From NCBI GenBank assembly GCA_947629905.1, contig CANRFM010000005.1, forward strand, positions 43,124 to 107,123: 64,000 nt of DNA. The letters run 5' to 3'. Of the stretch, positions 43,802 to 51,565 are shown one piece after another. The DNA comes from an uncultured Clostridia bacterium. GTDB taxonomy: Bacteria > Bacillota > Clostridia > Oscillospirales > Ruminococcaceae. The number at the start of each line of letters is the position of its first letter. Position 1 is the stretch's first letter. The position numbers and the translations under genes were made by a program. The notes below the pieces were generated by a model. It searched no databases. It was not told where the DNA came from and worked only from the letters and a program-made list of their open reading frames with translations.

Positions 43802-46288
43802 TCAGGTCTTGATGCGTTTGGTGAGTTTGGTAGCTTCCTGATAGGGGCGCACCAGCATATAGACCATGCCGGCGATCAGCACCAGTGCAGCGATCAGTCC
43901 GGGGATATTCACATGACCGGTGAACAGTCCGCCGATCTGGTTGACACAAAGTGCCACTGCATAGGCAAAGCCACATTGATAGCCAATGGCGAACCAGAAC
44001 CACTTGCTGTTGTTCATTTCACGGCGTATCGCACCCATTGCCGCAAAGCACGGTGCACACAGCAGATTGAACACGAGGAACGCAAAGCCACTGACAGGCG
44101 TGAACGCTGCCGCAATGTTCGCATAGGTGGAAGCATCGCCCGTGCCGTAGAGGATGCCCATCGTGCCGACGATGTTTTCCTTGGCGACAAGTCCCGTAAT
44201 GGAAGCCACTGCTGCCTGCCAGTTGCCCCAGCCAAGCGGTGCGAAGATCCACGCAATGGCACTGCCGATCGTGGCGAGGATGGACTTGTCAAGCTCATCT
44301 TCCGCCAACATCCGGAAGCCCTCTTCGGTGAACCCGAAGAACGTCGTGAACCATACCACGATGGTGGACAGCAGGATGATCGTTCCTGCTTTCTTGATGA
44401 ACGACCAGCCTCTCTCCCACATGGAGCGCAGCACGTTCCCGGCGGTCGGCAGGTGATATGCCGGCAGTTCCATGACGAACGGGGCAGGGTCTCCGGCGAA
44501 CATTTTCGTCTTTTTCAGCATGATGCCGGAGAGGATGATCGCCGCCATGCCGATGAAGTATGCCGAAACTGCCACTGCCGGACTGCCCCCGAAAATCGCT
44601 CCGGCGATCATGGCGATGAACGGCACTTTCGCACCGCAGGGGATGAAAGTCGTGGTCATGATCGTCATGCGGCGGTCACGTTCGTTTTCAATGGTACGGG
44701 ATGCCATGATACCGGGAATGCCGCAGCCTGTACCAATTAAGATCGGGATGAAGGATTTGCCGGAAAGCCCGAAACGGCGGAAAATTCTGTCCAGCACAAA
44801 GGCAATTCTTGCCATGTAGCCGCACGCTTCGAGGAAAGCCAACAGCAGGAACAGCACCAGCATTTGCGGGACGAATCCAAGCACCGCTCCGACACCGGCA
44901 ACGATACCGTCCAAGATCAGACCGCTCAGCCAGTCCGCACAATGAATTGCATCAAGCAGTTCGCCGACAAGCACCGGAACGCCCGGCACCCACACGCCAT
45001 ACTTTGCCGGGTCAGGGGCAGCAAAGCCGCTTTCGCTGAAATACTGCACCGCTTCGAGATAGCTCAGGGCATTCGCTTCCGTATCGCCTGCCGGGACTTG
45101 ATCATAGTAGACCAGCAGTTCTGACTCTTCGAGCGTCTCCTCGTCCTGCACCGTGTAGAAAACGACATTGTCCGCCGGGGTGAAGGCTTTCAGTTCCGCA
45201 AGCGCCGCATCTGCATCAAAGTCCTCTGCTTCCGGGTCAAGCCCTGCAAAGGCATCCGCCGCTGTCAGGGCAGCATCATACTCATCCGCCTGTTCCGTGT
45301 AGGCAGCTGTGCCAATGCCGAACAGATGAAACCCGTCCCCGAACAGCCCGTCATTTGCCCAGTCCGTTGCCGCTGAACCGACTGTGACCATGGAAATATA
45401 ATACACCAGCCCCATGATAATTGCAAAAATGGGCAGCCCGAGCCAACGGTTCGTGACAATTTTATCGATCTTGTCCGAAACGGAAAGCTGCCCGGCATTC
45501 TTGCGTTTCCAGCAAGCCTTTGTCAGGTTGCCGATGTAGATATAGCGCTCTCCGGTGATGATGGATTCGGCATCATCGTCCATTTCCGTTTCGACGGCGG
45601 CGATGTCTTTTTCGATATGTGCCAGCTTGTCGCCCGAAAGCTGAAGCTGCTCGATGACTTTCTCATCCCGTTCAAAGAGCTTGACGGCATACCAGCGCTG
45701 CTGTTCTTCGGGCAGATCGTGGACGACACACTCCTCGATGTGTGCCAGTGCGTGTTCCACCGGTCCGGAGTAGCTATGCTTCGGAACGATCTTCTTCTGC
45801 TTGGCAGCTTCCAAAGCCGCTTCGGCAGCTTCCATGACACCGTCCGCTTTCAGGGCGGACAGCTCCATGACCTTGCAGCCAAGCTCCCGGCTCATTTCGG
45901 TGAGGTTGATCTTGTCACCGTTTTTTCTGACTAAGTCCATCATGTTGACGGCAATGACCATGGGGATACCTAACTCCAAAAGCTGTGTGGTCAGGTACAG
46001 GTTGCGCTCCAGATTCGTGCCGTCCACGATATTGAGAATGGCATCGGGACGTTCGCCGATGAGGTAATTTCTTGCCACGACTTCCTCAAGCGTATAGGGA
46101 GAAAGCGAATAGATACCGGGCAGGTCGGTGACTGTCACACCGTCATGCTTTTTGAGCTTGCCCTCTTTTTTCTCGACCGTGACACCGGGCCAGTTTCCCA
46201 CGAACTGGTTCGAGCCTGTCAGGGCATTGAATAATGTCGTCTTGCCGCAGTTGGGGTTTCCTGCTAAGGCTATGCGTATATCTGCCAT
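43802..46288 (-). CDS. feoB: Ferrous iron transporter FeoB
   Basis: 828 aa. The N-terminal G domain has GNPNCGKT (10-17), the switch segment WPGVTVEKKEG and DLPGIYSLSPY, and NMMD. A helical insulation domain and the Gate membrane core follow (IGTGCGIPGIMASRTI with the conserved Cys, and FIPCGAKVPFI). A roughly 115-residue acidic insertion (about 322-435) lies in the first extracytoplasmic loop between core helices, absent from E. coli FeoB. FeoB imports Fe2+ using GTP. FeoC is absent. Confidence 0.97.
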   Translation of the reverse strand: MADIRIALAGNPNCGKTTLFNALTGSNQFVGNWPGVTVEKKEGKLKKHDGVTVTDLPGIYSLSPYTLEEVVARNYLIGERPDAILNIVDGTNLERNLYLTTQLLELGIPMVIAVNMMDLVRKNGDKINLTEMSRELGCKVMELSALKADGVMEAAEAALEAAKQKKIVPKHSYSGPVEHALAHIEECVVHDLPEEQQRWYAVKLFERDEKVIEQLQLSGDKLAHIEKDIAAVETEMDDDAESIITGERYIYIGNLTKACWKRKNAGQLSVSDKIDKIVTNRWLGLPIFAIIMGLVYYISMVTVGSAATDWANDGLFGDGFHLFGIGTAAYTEQADEYDAALTAADAFAGLDPEAEDFDADAALAELKAFTPADNVVFYTVQDEETLEESELLVYYDQVPAGDTEANALSYLEAVQYFSESGFAAPDPAKYGVWVPGVPVLVGELLDAIHCADWLSGLILDGIVAGVGAVLGFVPQMLVLFLLLAFLEACGYMARIAFVLDRIFRRFGLSGKSFIPILIGTGCGIPGIMASRTIENERDRRMTIMTTTFIPCGAKVPFIAMIAGAIFGGSPAVAVSAYFIGMAAIILSGIMLKKTKMFAGDPAPFVMELPAYHLPTAGNVLRSMWERGWSFIKKAGTIILLSTIVVWFTTFFGFTEEGFRMLAEDELDKSILATIGSAIAWIFAPLGWGNWQAAVASITGLVAKENIVGTMGILYGTGDASTYANIAAAFTPVSGFAFLVFNLLCAPCFAAMGAIRREMNNSKWFWFAIGYQCGFAYAVALCVNQIGGLFTGHVNIPGLIAALVLIAGMVYMLVRPYQEATKLTKRIKT

Positions 46289-46348
46289 TGTAGCTTCCTT
46301 TCCGGCTTTTGCCTGTGTTAGTTTCGGCTAACTCGTAGCCGTAAGTGT

Positions 46349-46372
46349 GCGGAGAGCGTGTCATCTCTCCGC
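46349..46372 (-). other. Intercistronic hairpin between feoA and feoB
   Basis: GCGGAGAG (46349-46356) pairs with CTCTCCGC (46365-46372), eight-base loop and no T tract. CGGCTA/TAGCCG forms a second small hairpin next to it. It may tune the feoA:feoB mRNA ratio. Confidence 0.5.
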
Positions 46373-46379
46373 TGTCGGT

Positions 46380-46601
46380 CTATTCGACCTCTACCATTGC
46401 CGCATCCTCTTTGCGCAGGGACAATTCATAGCCCCGCACCGTGACCTCGATCGGGTCGCCTAAAGGTGCGACTTTTCTGACAAGTATTTCAGTACCCTTG
46501 GTAATGCCCATGTCCATGATACGGCGCTTGACCGCACCCTCGCCGTGCAGCTTGACAACACGGGCAGAACCGCCGATGGGAATATCCCGCAGTGATCTCA
46601 T
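46380..46601 (-). CDS. feoA: FeoA-domain protein
   Basis: 73 aa SH3-like FeoA (ARVVKLHGEGAVKRRIMDMGI, TVRGYELSLRKEDAAMVEV). FeoA is a small cytosolic partner of FeoB needed for Fe2+ uptake. AAGGAGAG before the ATG is strong. The gene follows an iron-type operator and promoter and is separated from feoB by 91 bases holding a hairpin. Confidence 0.95.
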   Translation of the reverse strand: MRSLRDIPIGGSARVVKLHGEGAVKRRIMDMGITKGTEILVRKVAPLGDPIEVTVRGYELSLRKEDAAMVEVE

Positions 46602-46644
46602 AGATGCTCTCCTTTCTATGCGGCTGGGAAACTTACACCGCCGC

Positions 46645-46697
46645 AGTTAGTGCTTGCTAACTAATATTAGTATACCGCCTTTCCGGGCAGATGTCAA
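46645..46697 (-). promoter_or_regulatory. feo promoter with DtxR-type operator
   Basis: -35 TTGACA (46697-46692), 17-bp spacer, -10 TATACT (46674-46669). Just downstream lie the inverted repeat AGTTAG-n6-CTAACT (46645-46662) and the palindrome ACTAATATTAGT (46660-46671) that overlaps the -10. TTAG/CTAA half-sites are typical of DtxR/IdeR/MntR-family iron or manganese repressors, so repression by a metal-loaded repressor is likely. Confidence 0.75.
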
Positions 46698-46811
46698 GGG
46701 ACATTCCCTTTTTTCAGCATATCGCACAAATATACAGACGGCTTTTTGTATGGAAAAGCAGCTTTTTCTACAAGTGCTGCAATTTGACAAAACAGCTGAT
46801 TTGACGGGGTG

Positions 46812-46853
46812 AAATTTGTCTATTCCGACAAATTTTCCGGTAATCTGCCGGAA
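46812..46853 (+). promoter_or_regulatory. Two adjacent hairpins upstream of the 46933 lipoprotein
   Basis: AAATTTGTC/GACAAATTT (46812-46835) and TTCCGG/CCGGAA (46835-46853) sit 80 bases before the lipoprotein start. A TTGACA lies upstream (46794-46799), but no good -10 is placed at 16-18 bp. They could be an operator palindrome or leader fold. The remainder of 46698-46932 shows nothing clear. Confidence 0.4.
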
Positions 46854-46932
46854 AGTGTAGGGTTTCCGGGGGCGTTCCGGACTTATCAGGTAGAAAGCAG
46901 TGCAGGGCACTGTTACAGAAAGGATGAATGTT

Positions 46933-47937
46933 ATGAAACCCTATTTCCCTTTGAGTGTGCTGCTGTGTATCTGCCTGACGGGCTGTGCGGAAACGGTTAC
47001 AGCACCCACTGCCCCCGATGCGGACAGTGTGAACAGCGCAGACAGCGTTCCCGTGGATACGGCAGATTTGACAGAAGCAGAAGAACAGAATGCGCCTTTA
47101 CCGGAAATTTCCAATTTAACAATTGACTTTGATGCTGCCACGATTTCCGCTCCGGAAACGGCTGTGACAGTTGCGGCGGAACAGACGGCAGGTGCACAGC
47201 GGGAACGGAACAAGGCGGCAGACACGGAAAAGCTGTATACCTATTATGCAACGCCAAGCGGCTATCAGATCACGCCGACAGCACTCGATGCAGTGTTCGG
47301 GCATGAAGCATTGGCATTCATGGATGCGGATACAGCAGCGCAGACAGCGCAGGACTATGCGGAAGGGTTTGGCATGGAGACGGAACAGCTTGCAGAGGTG
47401 GAAGTCTGGTCGATGACAGCCGATGTCATCAATGCCATGGCAGAAAAGGAACAGGCGACTTACAAGGACGGCAGCGCCGTTGCGGGGTGGGGTCAAGCGG
47501 ATGAAGCCTACCTTGTGCGCATGACGTTTGCCTACGAGGGCATTCCGGTGGCAGGGTATGACGTGATGCCGGACAAGAGCGCCAATGATGCGGCGTATTC
47601 CGGTATGTTTGCGATGGCGATCGTCGGGCAGGACGGGGTGTTGTCCTACAAGGCAAGCCCGCAGTACCGCTTCGGGGCGGCAGGGGAAGCGAAACCTGTC
47701 TGCACGGCTGAAACGGCACTCCGGGCACTGTTGAAATATCATCAGCAAAACCCGCTGCGTTCGGCGGCTGTGCTGACAGAATGCCAATTGCAATACGTTC
47801 CGGCACGGGCGGACGGGCAGTTGGTCTTTACGCCGGCATGGGGATTTACGGAGGACTCCGTGGTGGACGGAACGCATTTCTACACGGTGTATCTTGTGGA
47901 TGCCTTTACGGGAGAGATGACAGGCAGATCGACCTGA
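46933..47937 (+). CDS. Secreted lipoprotein, unknown function
   Basis: 334 aa from MKPYFPLSVLLCICLTGC (lipid on C18). AGAAAGG ten bases upstream favours this ATG over one three codons earlier. After an Asp/Ala/Thr-rich linker (20-100) the folded part includes YATPSGYQITPTALDAVFGH and AYEGIPVAGYDVMPDKS, with a PepSY/YcdB-like feel (VFTPAWGFTED near the C-terminus; YLVDAFTGEMTG ending). I would compare it with the regulatory lipoproteins of the YycH/YcdB type. No neighbour gives a role. Confidence 0.65.
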   Translation: MKPYFPLSVLLCICLTGCAETVTAPTAPDADSVNSADSVPVDTADLTEAEEQNAPLPEISNLTIDFDAATISAPETAVTVAAEQTAGAQRERNKAADTEKLYTYYATPSGYQITPTALDAVFGHEALAFMDADTAAQTAQDYAEGFGMETEQLAEVEVWSMTADVINAMAEKEQATYKDGSAVAGWGQADEAYLVRMTFAYEGIPVAGYDVMPDKSANDAAYSGMFAMAIVGQDGVLSYKASPQYRFGAAGEAKPVCTAETALRALLKYHQQNPLRSAAVLTECQLQYVPARADGQLVFTPAWGFTEDSVVDGTHFYTVYLVDAFTGEMTGRST

Positions 47938-47953
47938 TGAAAGGCTGATCTTG

Positions 47954-48193
47954 CTATTTTCTTCCATACACCTTTAATTTGTTATAAAAGTAAATACACG
48001 CTTCTGATTCGGATCTGAAAGCAGTTAGACCCGTTCTATTTCCTCTTTCACTATAATATACGATCCAACGGTCTCCTTCCTTAGTCAGGCATAACATTTC
48101 ATTAGGAAGTCCACCTTTCATGATGGAATAGCAGTCATTTGGAACTTTGATTTTTTGCAGACTCTTTTCTAATTCCCATATTGTCATTTTCAT
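47954..48193 (-). CDS. Small cytosolic protein, unknown (immunity-like)
   Basis: 79 aa from MKMTIWELEKSLQKIK; AAGGAGA selects this start and the longer frame runs into repeats. The pattern ERGNRTGLTAFRSESEACIYFYNKL is common at the C-terminus of small Firmicute immunity-type proteins, but no toxin gene is next to it. It lies between a lipoprotein gene and a repeat-rich gap. Confidence 0.55.
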   Translation of the reverse strand: MKMTIWELEKSLQKIKVPNDCYSIMKGGLPNEMLCLTKEGDRWIVYYSERGNRTGLTAFRSESEACIYFYNKLKVYGRK

Positions 48194-48242
48194 TTGATCT
48201 CCTTTTTTCCTCTTTATGCACATCTGCTCTGTTTCAGGGAAG

Positions 48243-48757
48243 ATAAAAGTAACATTCGAGCAAGCCGACCTTTGCGCCGTCAGGCGCATTGGGAGGCAAA
48301 TCGGTGCAGCGCCTCGCTGCATTTCCGTCCAAGGGCGGAAAGGATAATTCAGAAAAGAGGAAAGAAGGAGGCGCTTTTTTGCCAAAAGCGCCCCTTCTCG
48401 CAAATAAGATAAAAGCAGCAATCAAGCAAGCCGACCTTTGCCGCCTTTGGCGGCATTGGGAGGCACAACGGGTGCAGCGTCACGCTGCTTTTTGGACTTC
48501 ACCCCCTGAAAAGGGCGAAGTATAGAAGTGTTTCGCCGCCTGCGGGCGGCGACCAGAGGGCGCTGCCCTCTGGACTCCCGCCAGCTTTTTTGAAAAAAAG
48601 CTGGCTCAAAAAACTTTTGTACCGCCTCCCAATGCGGCTACGCCGCAAAGGTCGGCTTGCTCGAATGTTACTTATACTTACCTGAGAACAGTCGCCCTTT
48701 GCGCCGTTAGGCGCATTGGGCGACACCACGGGTGCAGCGTCACGCTGCCTTTTTAAT
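48243..48757. repeat. Cluster of REP-like dispersed repeats (non-coding gap)
   Basis: Four copies of a repeat with core GCAAGCCGACCTTTGCGCC, a small hairpin (GCGCC-n-GGCGC), GCATTGGGAGGC and a terminal GCAGCGTCACGCTGC palindrome lie at about 48256-48316, 48424-48492, 48628-48664 (reverse) and 48691-48752. The first and third are extended into an inverted pair (48243-48297 with 48624-48678, sharing AAGTAACATTCGAGCAAGCC). The same family recurs at 55.8-56.9 kb. No gene is supported here. Confidence 0.85.
48534..48605. repeat. Array of three strong hairpins
   Basis: CGCCGCC/GGCGGCG (48534-48551), CCAGAGGGC/GCCCTCTGG (48553-48573) and GCCAGCTTTTTT/AAAAAAAGCTGGC (48580-48605) follow one another. 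This chain lies between REP-like copies. Confidence 0.8.
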
Positions 48758-49490
48758 TATTGCGGAAATTATCCCATTTTTCTTTCAGGGTCTCCTGATA
48801 TTCTGCCTGACGCTGTGCAAGGCTGTGGTTCTTTTCGAGGATGTATGCCTGCGTTTCGGACAGATGCTCCAGCACGGTGTCCGGCAGCTTACGCTGTATC
48901 GCATAGGAAAGACTGCGGAATTCCCGGTTCAGCATAGCGTGCCAGCGTATGTAGAAACGGTACAAACGGCGGCTTTTCCGGGAAAAGGCTGCTGCGGAAA
49001 GAATGGTATCAGCCGCTAACAGCACTGCCAGAACGATTGCAGTCGTGGTGAGCAGTTCCGGGCGGACGCTATAGAAGCACATCAGCACAAAAGGCTGCAC
49101 GAACCGACTGATGACGACCACTGCCGTCCCGAAAAACAGGAACCCCAACAGGCACACACGCCCTTTGAACTGAAATGCCATGCCGGTATAGTCCCAGAGC
49201 TTGACGTGGAAAATATCCTCTAAGATCGCACCGCACAGGTATTCGCAGCAGATACAGAGGAAAGCGGACGTGAAGAACAGCATCACAGGGTTCGGGATAT
49301 AGTAGGCTAATACAAGCCCGATGACGGCACCGCCGCCGTAGACCGGGCAGCACGGACCGAGGAGCGAGCCCCGGTTCAGGAAATGTCCCGACTCCCAGAG
49401 GGAGCAAACGGTCGTTTCATACAGCCAGCCTAAAAAACTGTACAGCATAAAGGACAGGAACAGTACATCCAGTTCCATATTGGCGATCAT
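48753..49490 (-). CDS. Putative ABC-transporter type IV (CmpB-like) membrane protein
   Basis: 245 aa from MIANMELDVLFLSFMLYSF. Five or six hydrophobic helices occur, with FLGWLYETTVCSL and GSLLGPCCPVYGGGAVIG, the signature of PF06541 (putative ABC-transporter type IV). The C-terminal 80 residues are charged and predicted coiled coil. No ATPase partner is adjacent. Its start overlaps the stop of the HD-domain gene (ATGA), so the two are coupled. An AGGAG site lies 11 bases upstream. Confidence 0.85.
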   Translation of the reverse strand: MIANMELDVLFLSFMLYSFLGWLYETTVCSLWESGHFLNRGSLLGPCCPVYGGGAVIGLVLAYYIPNPVMLFFTSAFLCICCEYLCGAILEDIFHVKLWDYTGMAFQFKGRVCLLGFLFFGTAVVVISRFVQPFVLMCFYSVRPELLTTTAIVLAVLLAADTILSAAAFSRKSRRLYRFYIRWHAMLNREFRSLSYAIQRKLPDTVLEHLSETQAYILEKNHSLAQRQAEYQETLKEKWDNFRNN

Positions 49491-50008
49491 AGCCGTACAC
49501 GCTCCTTTCTGCATACTTCCAGAATGGTGCAGATCTTGTCAGCCAGTGTCACAGCCCAGCCCTCTTTGCAGGTGGGCGGGATGATGGTGATAGGCCACAT
49601 ATGGCGCTGGATGATCTGCATTTCCTTTTCGGTGAGGGTGTAGTCCTCCAATGCATTGTGCATGGCAAGTGTCGGGTGATAGGTGGGGTGACGGGGGTGA
49701 CAGCTTTTGCGGTCGTGCCAGTCATAGAGGAAATAATCGTGCAGCAGTGCGCCCCGGATCATTTCTGTCCAGCTCACGGCGATGTGCAGCTTCATGCAGA
49801 TGATGCAGCTGACATAGGCAACATGGGCGCAGTGCTGAAACACGGACAGGTCGGAATGCTGGATAAAGTCCTTTGTATGCATGAGCCGTCCGCTGGATAG
49901 CAGGACAGCAGCCTGTGCCTTGATGGCAGCAACGATCTCCTCTTTGGTATAGGATACGCCTGAACAGAGTTCTGTCTCCGGCGTGGTGCAGGTAATGGTC
50001 TGTTTCAT
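49487..50008 (-). CDS. HD-domain hydrolase-like protein
   Basis: 173 aa from MKQTITCTTPETELCSG with GGAGGGAG. The HD fold is indicated by QHCAHVAYVSCII (metal His), ALLHDYFLYDWHD (HD pair) and HNALEDYTLTEKEMQIIQRHMW. Family members are metal-dependent phosphohydrolases acting on nucleotides; PF06541 proteins often travel with such genes. The substrate is unknown. Confidence 0.8.
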   Translation of the reverse strand: MKQTITCTTPETELCSGVSYTKEEIVAAIKAQAAVLLSSGRLMHTKDFIQHSDLSVFQHCAHVAYVSCIICMKLHIAVSWTEMIRGALLHDYFLYDWHDRKSCHPRHPTYHPTLAMHNALEDYTLTEKEMQIIQRHMWPITIIPPTCKEGWAVTLADKICTILEVCRKERVRL

Positions 50009-50051
50009 GAAAGCTCCCTCCATTGGGTAAGCAAATGTCACATCCGGCGTA

Positions 50052-50081
50052 TTGACAAAGGGGATATATTTATATTATAAT
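50052..50081 (+). promoter_or_regulatory. Promoter of the phosphoglycolate phosphatase-like gene
   Basis: -35 TTGACA (50052-50057), 18-bp spacer, -10 TATAAT (50076-50081), giving a leader of about 140 bases. The leader can form TGCAT-AAAA-ATGCA and an AAAAATCA/TGATTTTT stem; no known riboswitch is seen. Confidence 0.75.
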
Positions 50082-50226
50082 AGAAATGGTCAAAAAAATC
50101 AAGGGGAAAAAGCTGGTATCCTGCTGACAGGGTGATTTTTTTCACGAAACTGTGCAATTCTGCATAAAAATGCACACAAAACCTGTTATATTTGCCGGAA
50201 ACAGCCAGTCCCGGAAGGAGAAACGT

Positions 50227-50907
50227 ATGCAGTACAAACTTGTGATCTTTGATATGGACGGAACGGTGCTCGACACGCTGAAAGACCTTGCGGCGGCAGT
50301 CAATGCGGCGCTGCGGGCATCCGGTATGCCGGAACACACGCTCGAAGAAGTGCGGCAGTTTGTCGGCAACGGCATCGGCAAGCTCATCGAACGGGCAGCC
50401 CCTGCCGGTGCAACGGATGCGGAACGGGAGCAGGTGTTTCAGGCGTTCACCGCATATTATAAGGCACACTGCACGGAGCAGACAGCGCCCTATCCGGGGA
50501 TCCCGGCACTGCTTCAGGAACTGCGGGCAGCCGGTATCAAAACAGCAGTCGTGTCGAATAAGGCGGACTACGGCGTGCAGGCTTTGGCGGAGGCATTCTT
50601 TCCGGGGCTGCTCGATGCGGCAGTCGGGGAGCGCCCGGGTGTCCGGCGGAAGCCTGCGCCCGATGCGGTGCAAGCCGTACTGCAAGCCCTTGACATTGCA
50701 CGGGAAGAGGCGGTGTATGTGGGGGATTCGGATGTGGACATCCAGACAGCCCGCAATGCCGGAATGCCCTGTGTCAGCGTGGACTGGGGCTACCGGACGG
50801 CGGCATTTCTCCGGGAGAACGGGGCGGAGCGCATCGTTTCTACTGCGGAAGAATTGCGGGAATGCTTACTGGAACAGGCACACAGCGGGATGAACAGGAA
50901 ACCTTGA
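50227..50907 (+). CDS. HAD-family phosphatase (phosphoglycolate phosphatase-like)
   Basis: 226 aa from MQYKLVIFDMDGTVLDTL; GGAAGGAG decides the start. HAD motif I DMDGT (D9, D11), cap FVGNGIGKLIERA, motif II TAVVSNK, motif III RRKPAPDAV and motif IV VYVGDSDVD are all present and match Gph/PgpP enzymes. It would remove phosphate from 2-phosphoglycolate or similar sugars. It precedes the scaffoldin genes but a separate promoter for these begins just after its stop. Confidence 0.92.
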   Translation: MQYKLVIFDMDGTVLDTLKDLAAAVNAALRASGMPEHTLEEVRQFVGNGIGKLIERAAPAGATDAEREQVFQAFTAYYKAHCTEQTAPYPGIPALLQELRAAGIKTAVVSNKADYGVQALAEAFFPGLLDAAVGERPGVRRKPAPDAVQAVLQALDIAREEAVYVGDSDVDIQTARNAGMPCVSVDWGYRTAAFLRENGAERIVSTAEELRECLLEQAHSGMNRKP

Positions 50908-50914
50908 GAAGCCG

Positions 50915-50943
50915 TTGACAAATTCCATGAAATATGTTACAAT
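50915..50943 (+). promoter_or_regulatory. Promoter of the scaffoldin gene pair
   Basis: -35 TTGACA (50915-50920), 17-bp spacer, -10 TACAAT (50938-50943), 53 bases before the first start. Confidence 0.85.
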
Positions 50944-50995
50944 AATAGTGTAATTTAGTCCATTGTAACCAAAATTTTGCAAAGGGGGATTCTTT

Positions 50996-51565
50996 ATGAA
51001 TGTAAAAAAATGGATGGCTGGGTTCATGGCAGTGTTTTTTGCGGTTATGTCTCTTGCATTGCCATTGCCCGGAACGATTACTGCGCCTCTGCTGGAGGCG
51101 GCGGCTTCTGATACGTATCCGGAACTGTCCATTGAACAAAAAACTCTGACTGTCTCAGAGGCAGCAGGGCAGACTGTCACGCTGGATGTGCATCTGAACT
51201 CACCGTCTCTGACACGGTTTCTGCTCATGCTGCACTATGATGAAAGCCTGCAGGATGTTGAAATAGAATCGGTGATGGAGCAGCTCCCGGGAGAATACAC
51301 AGCTTTTTCGGAAAATCACCATGGCAGTGATAACTATCAGACATTCTTATGGAAGAGCACAGGAGAGCGCAGCTTCGATGAAGTGATCTTAAGAATGACT
51401 TTTACATTGCCGGAGGACGTGCAGCCGGGGGATGAATTTCCTGTGGAATACTTACCGGTATCTCCGCTTACCGGAGACGTGTGCGAGTGGAACAACACTT
51501 GGAGCGATATGCAGTATGCGGATAGCTTACTCTATCTCAACGGTGGTATCCAGATCGTAGAGGAT
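50996..51565 (+). repeat. Duplicated segment, copy 1 (signal peptide plus cohesin)
   Basis: Matches 52720-53289 base for base with a constant offset of 1724. Differences occur only in the first about 100 bases (signal peptide); the following about 465 bases appear identical. Confidence 0.9.
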
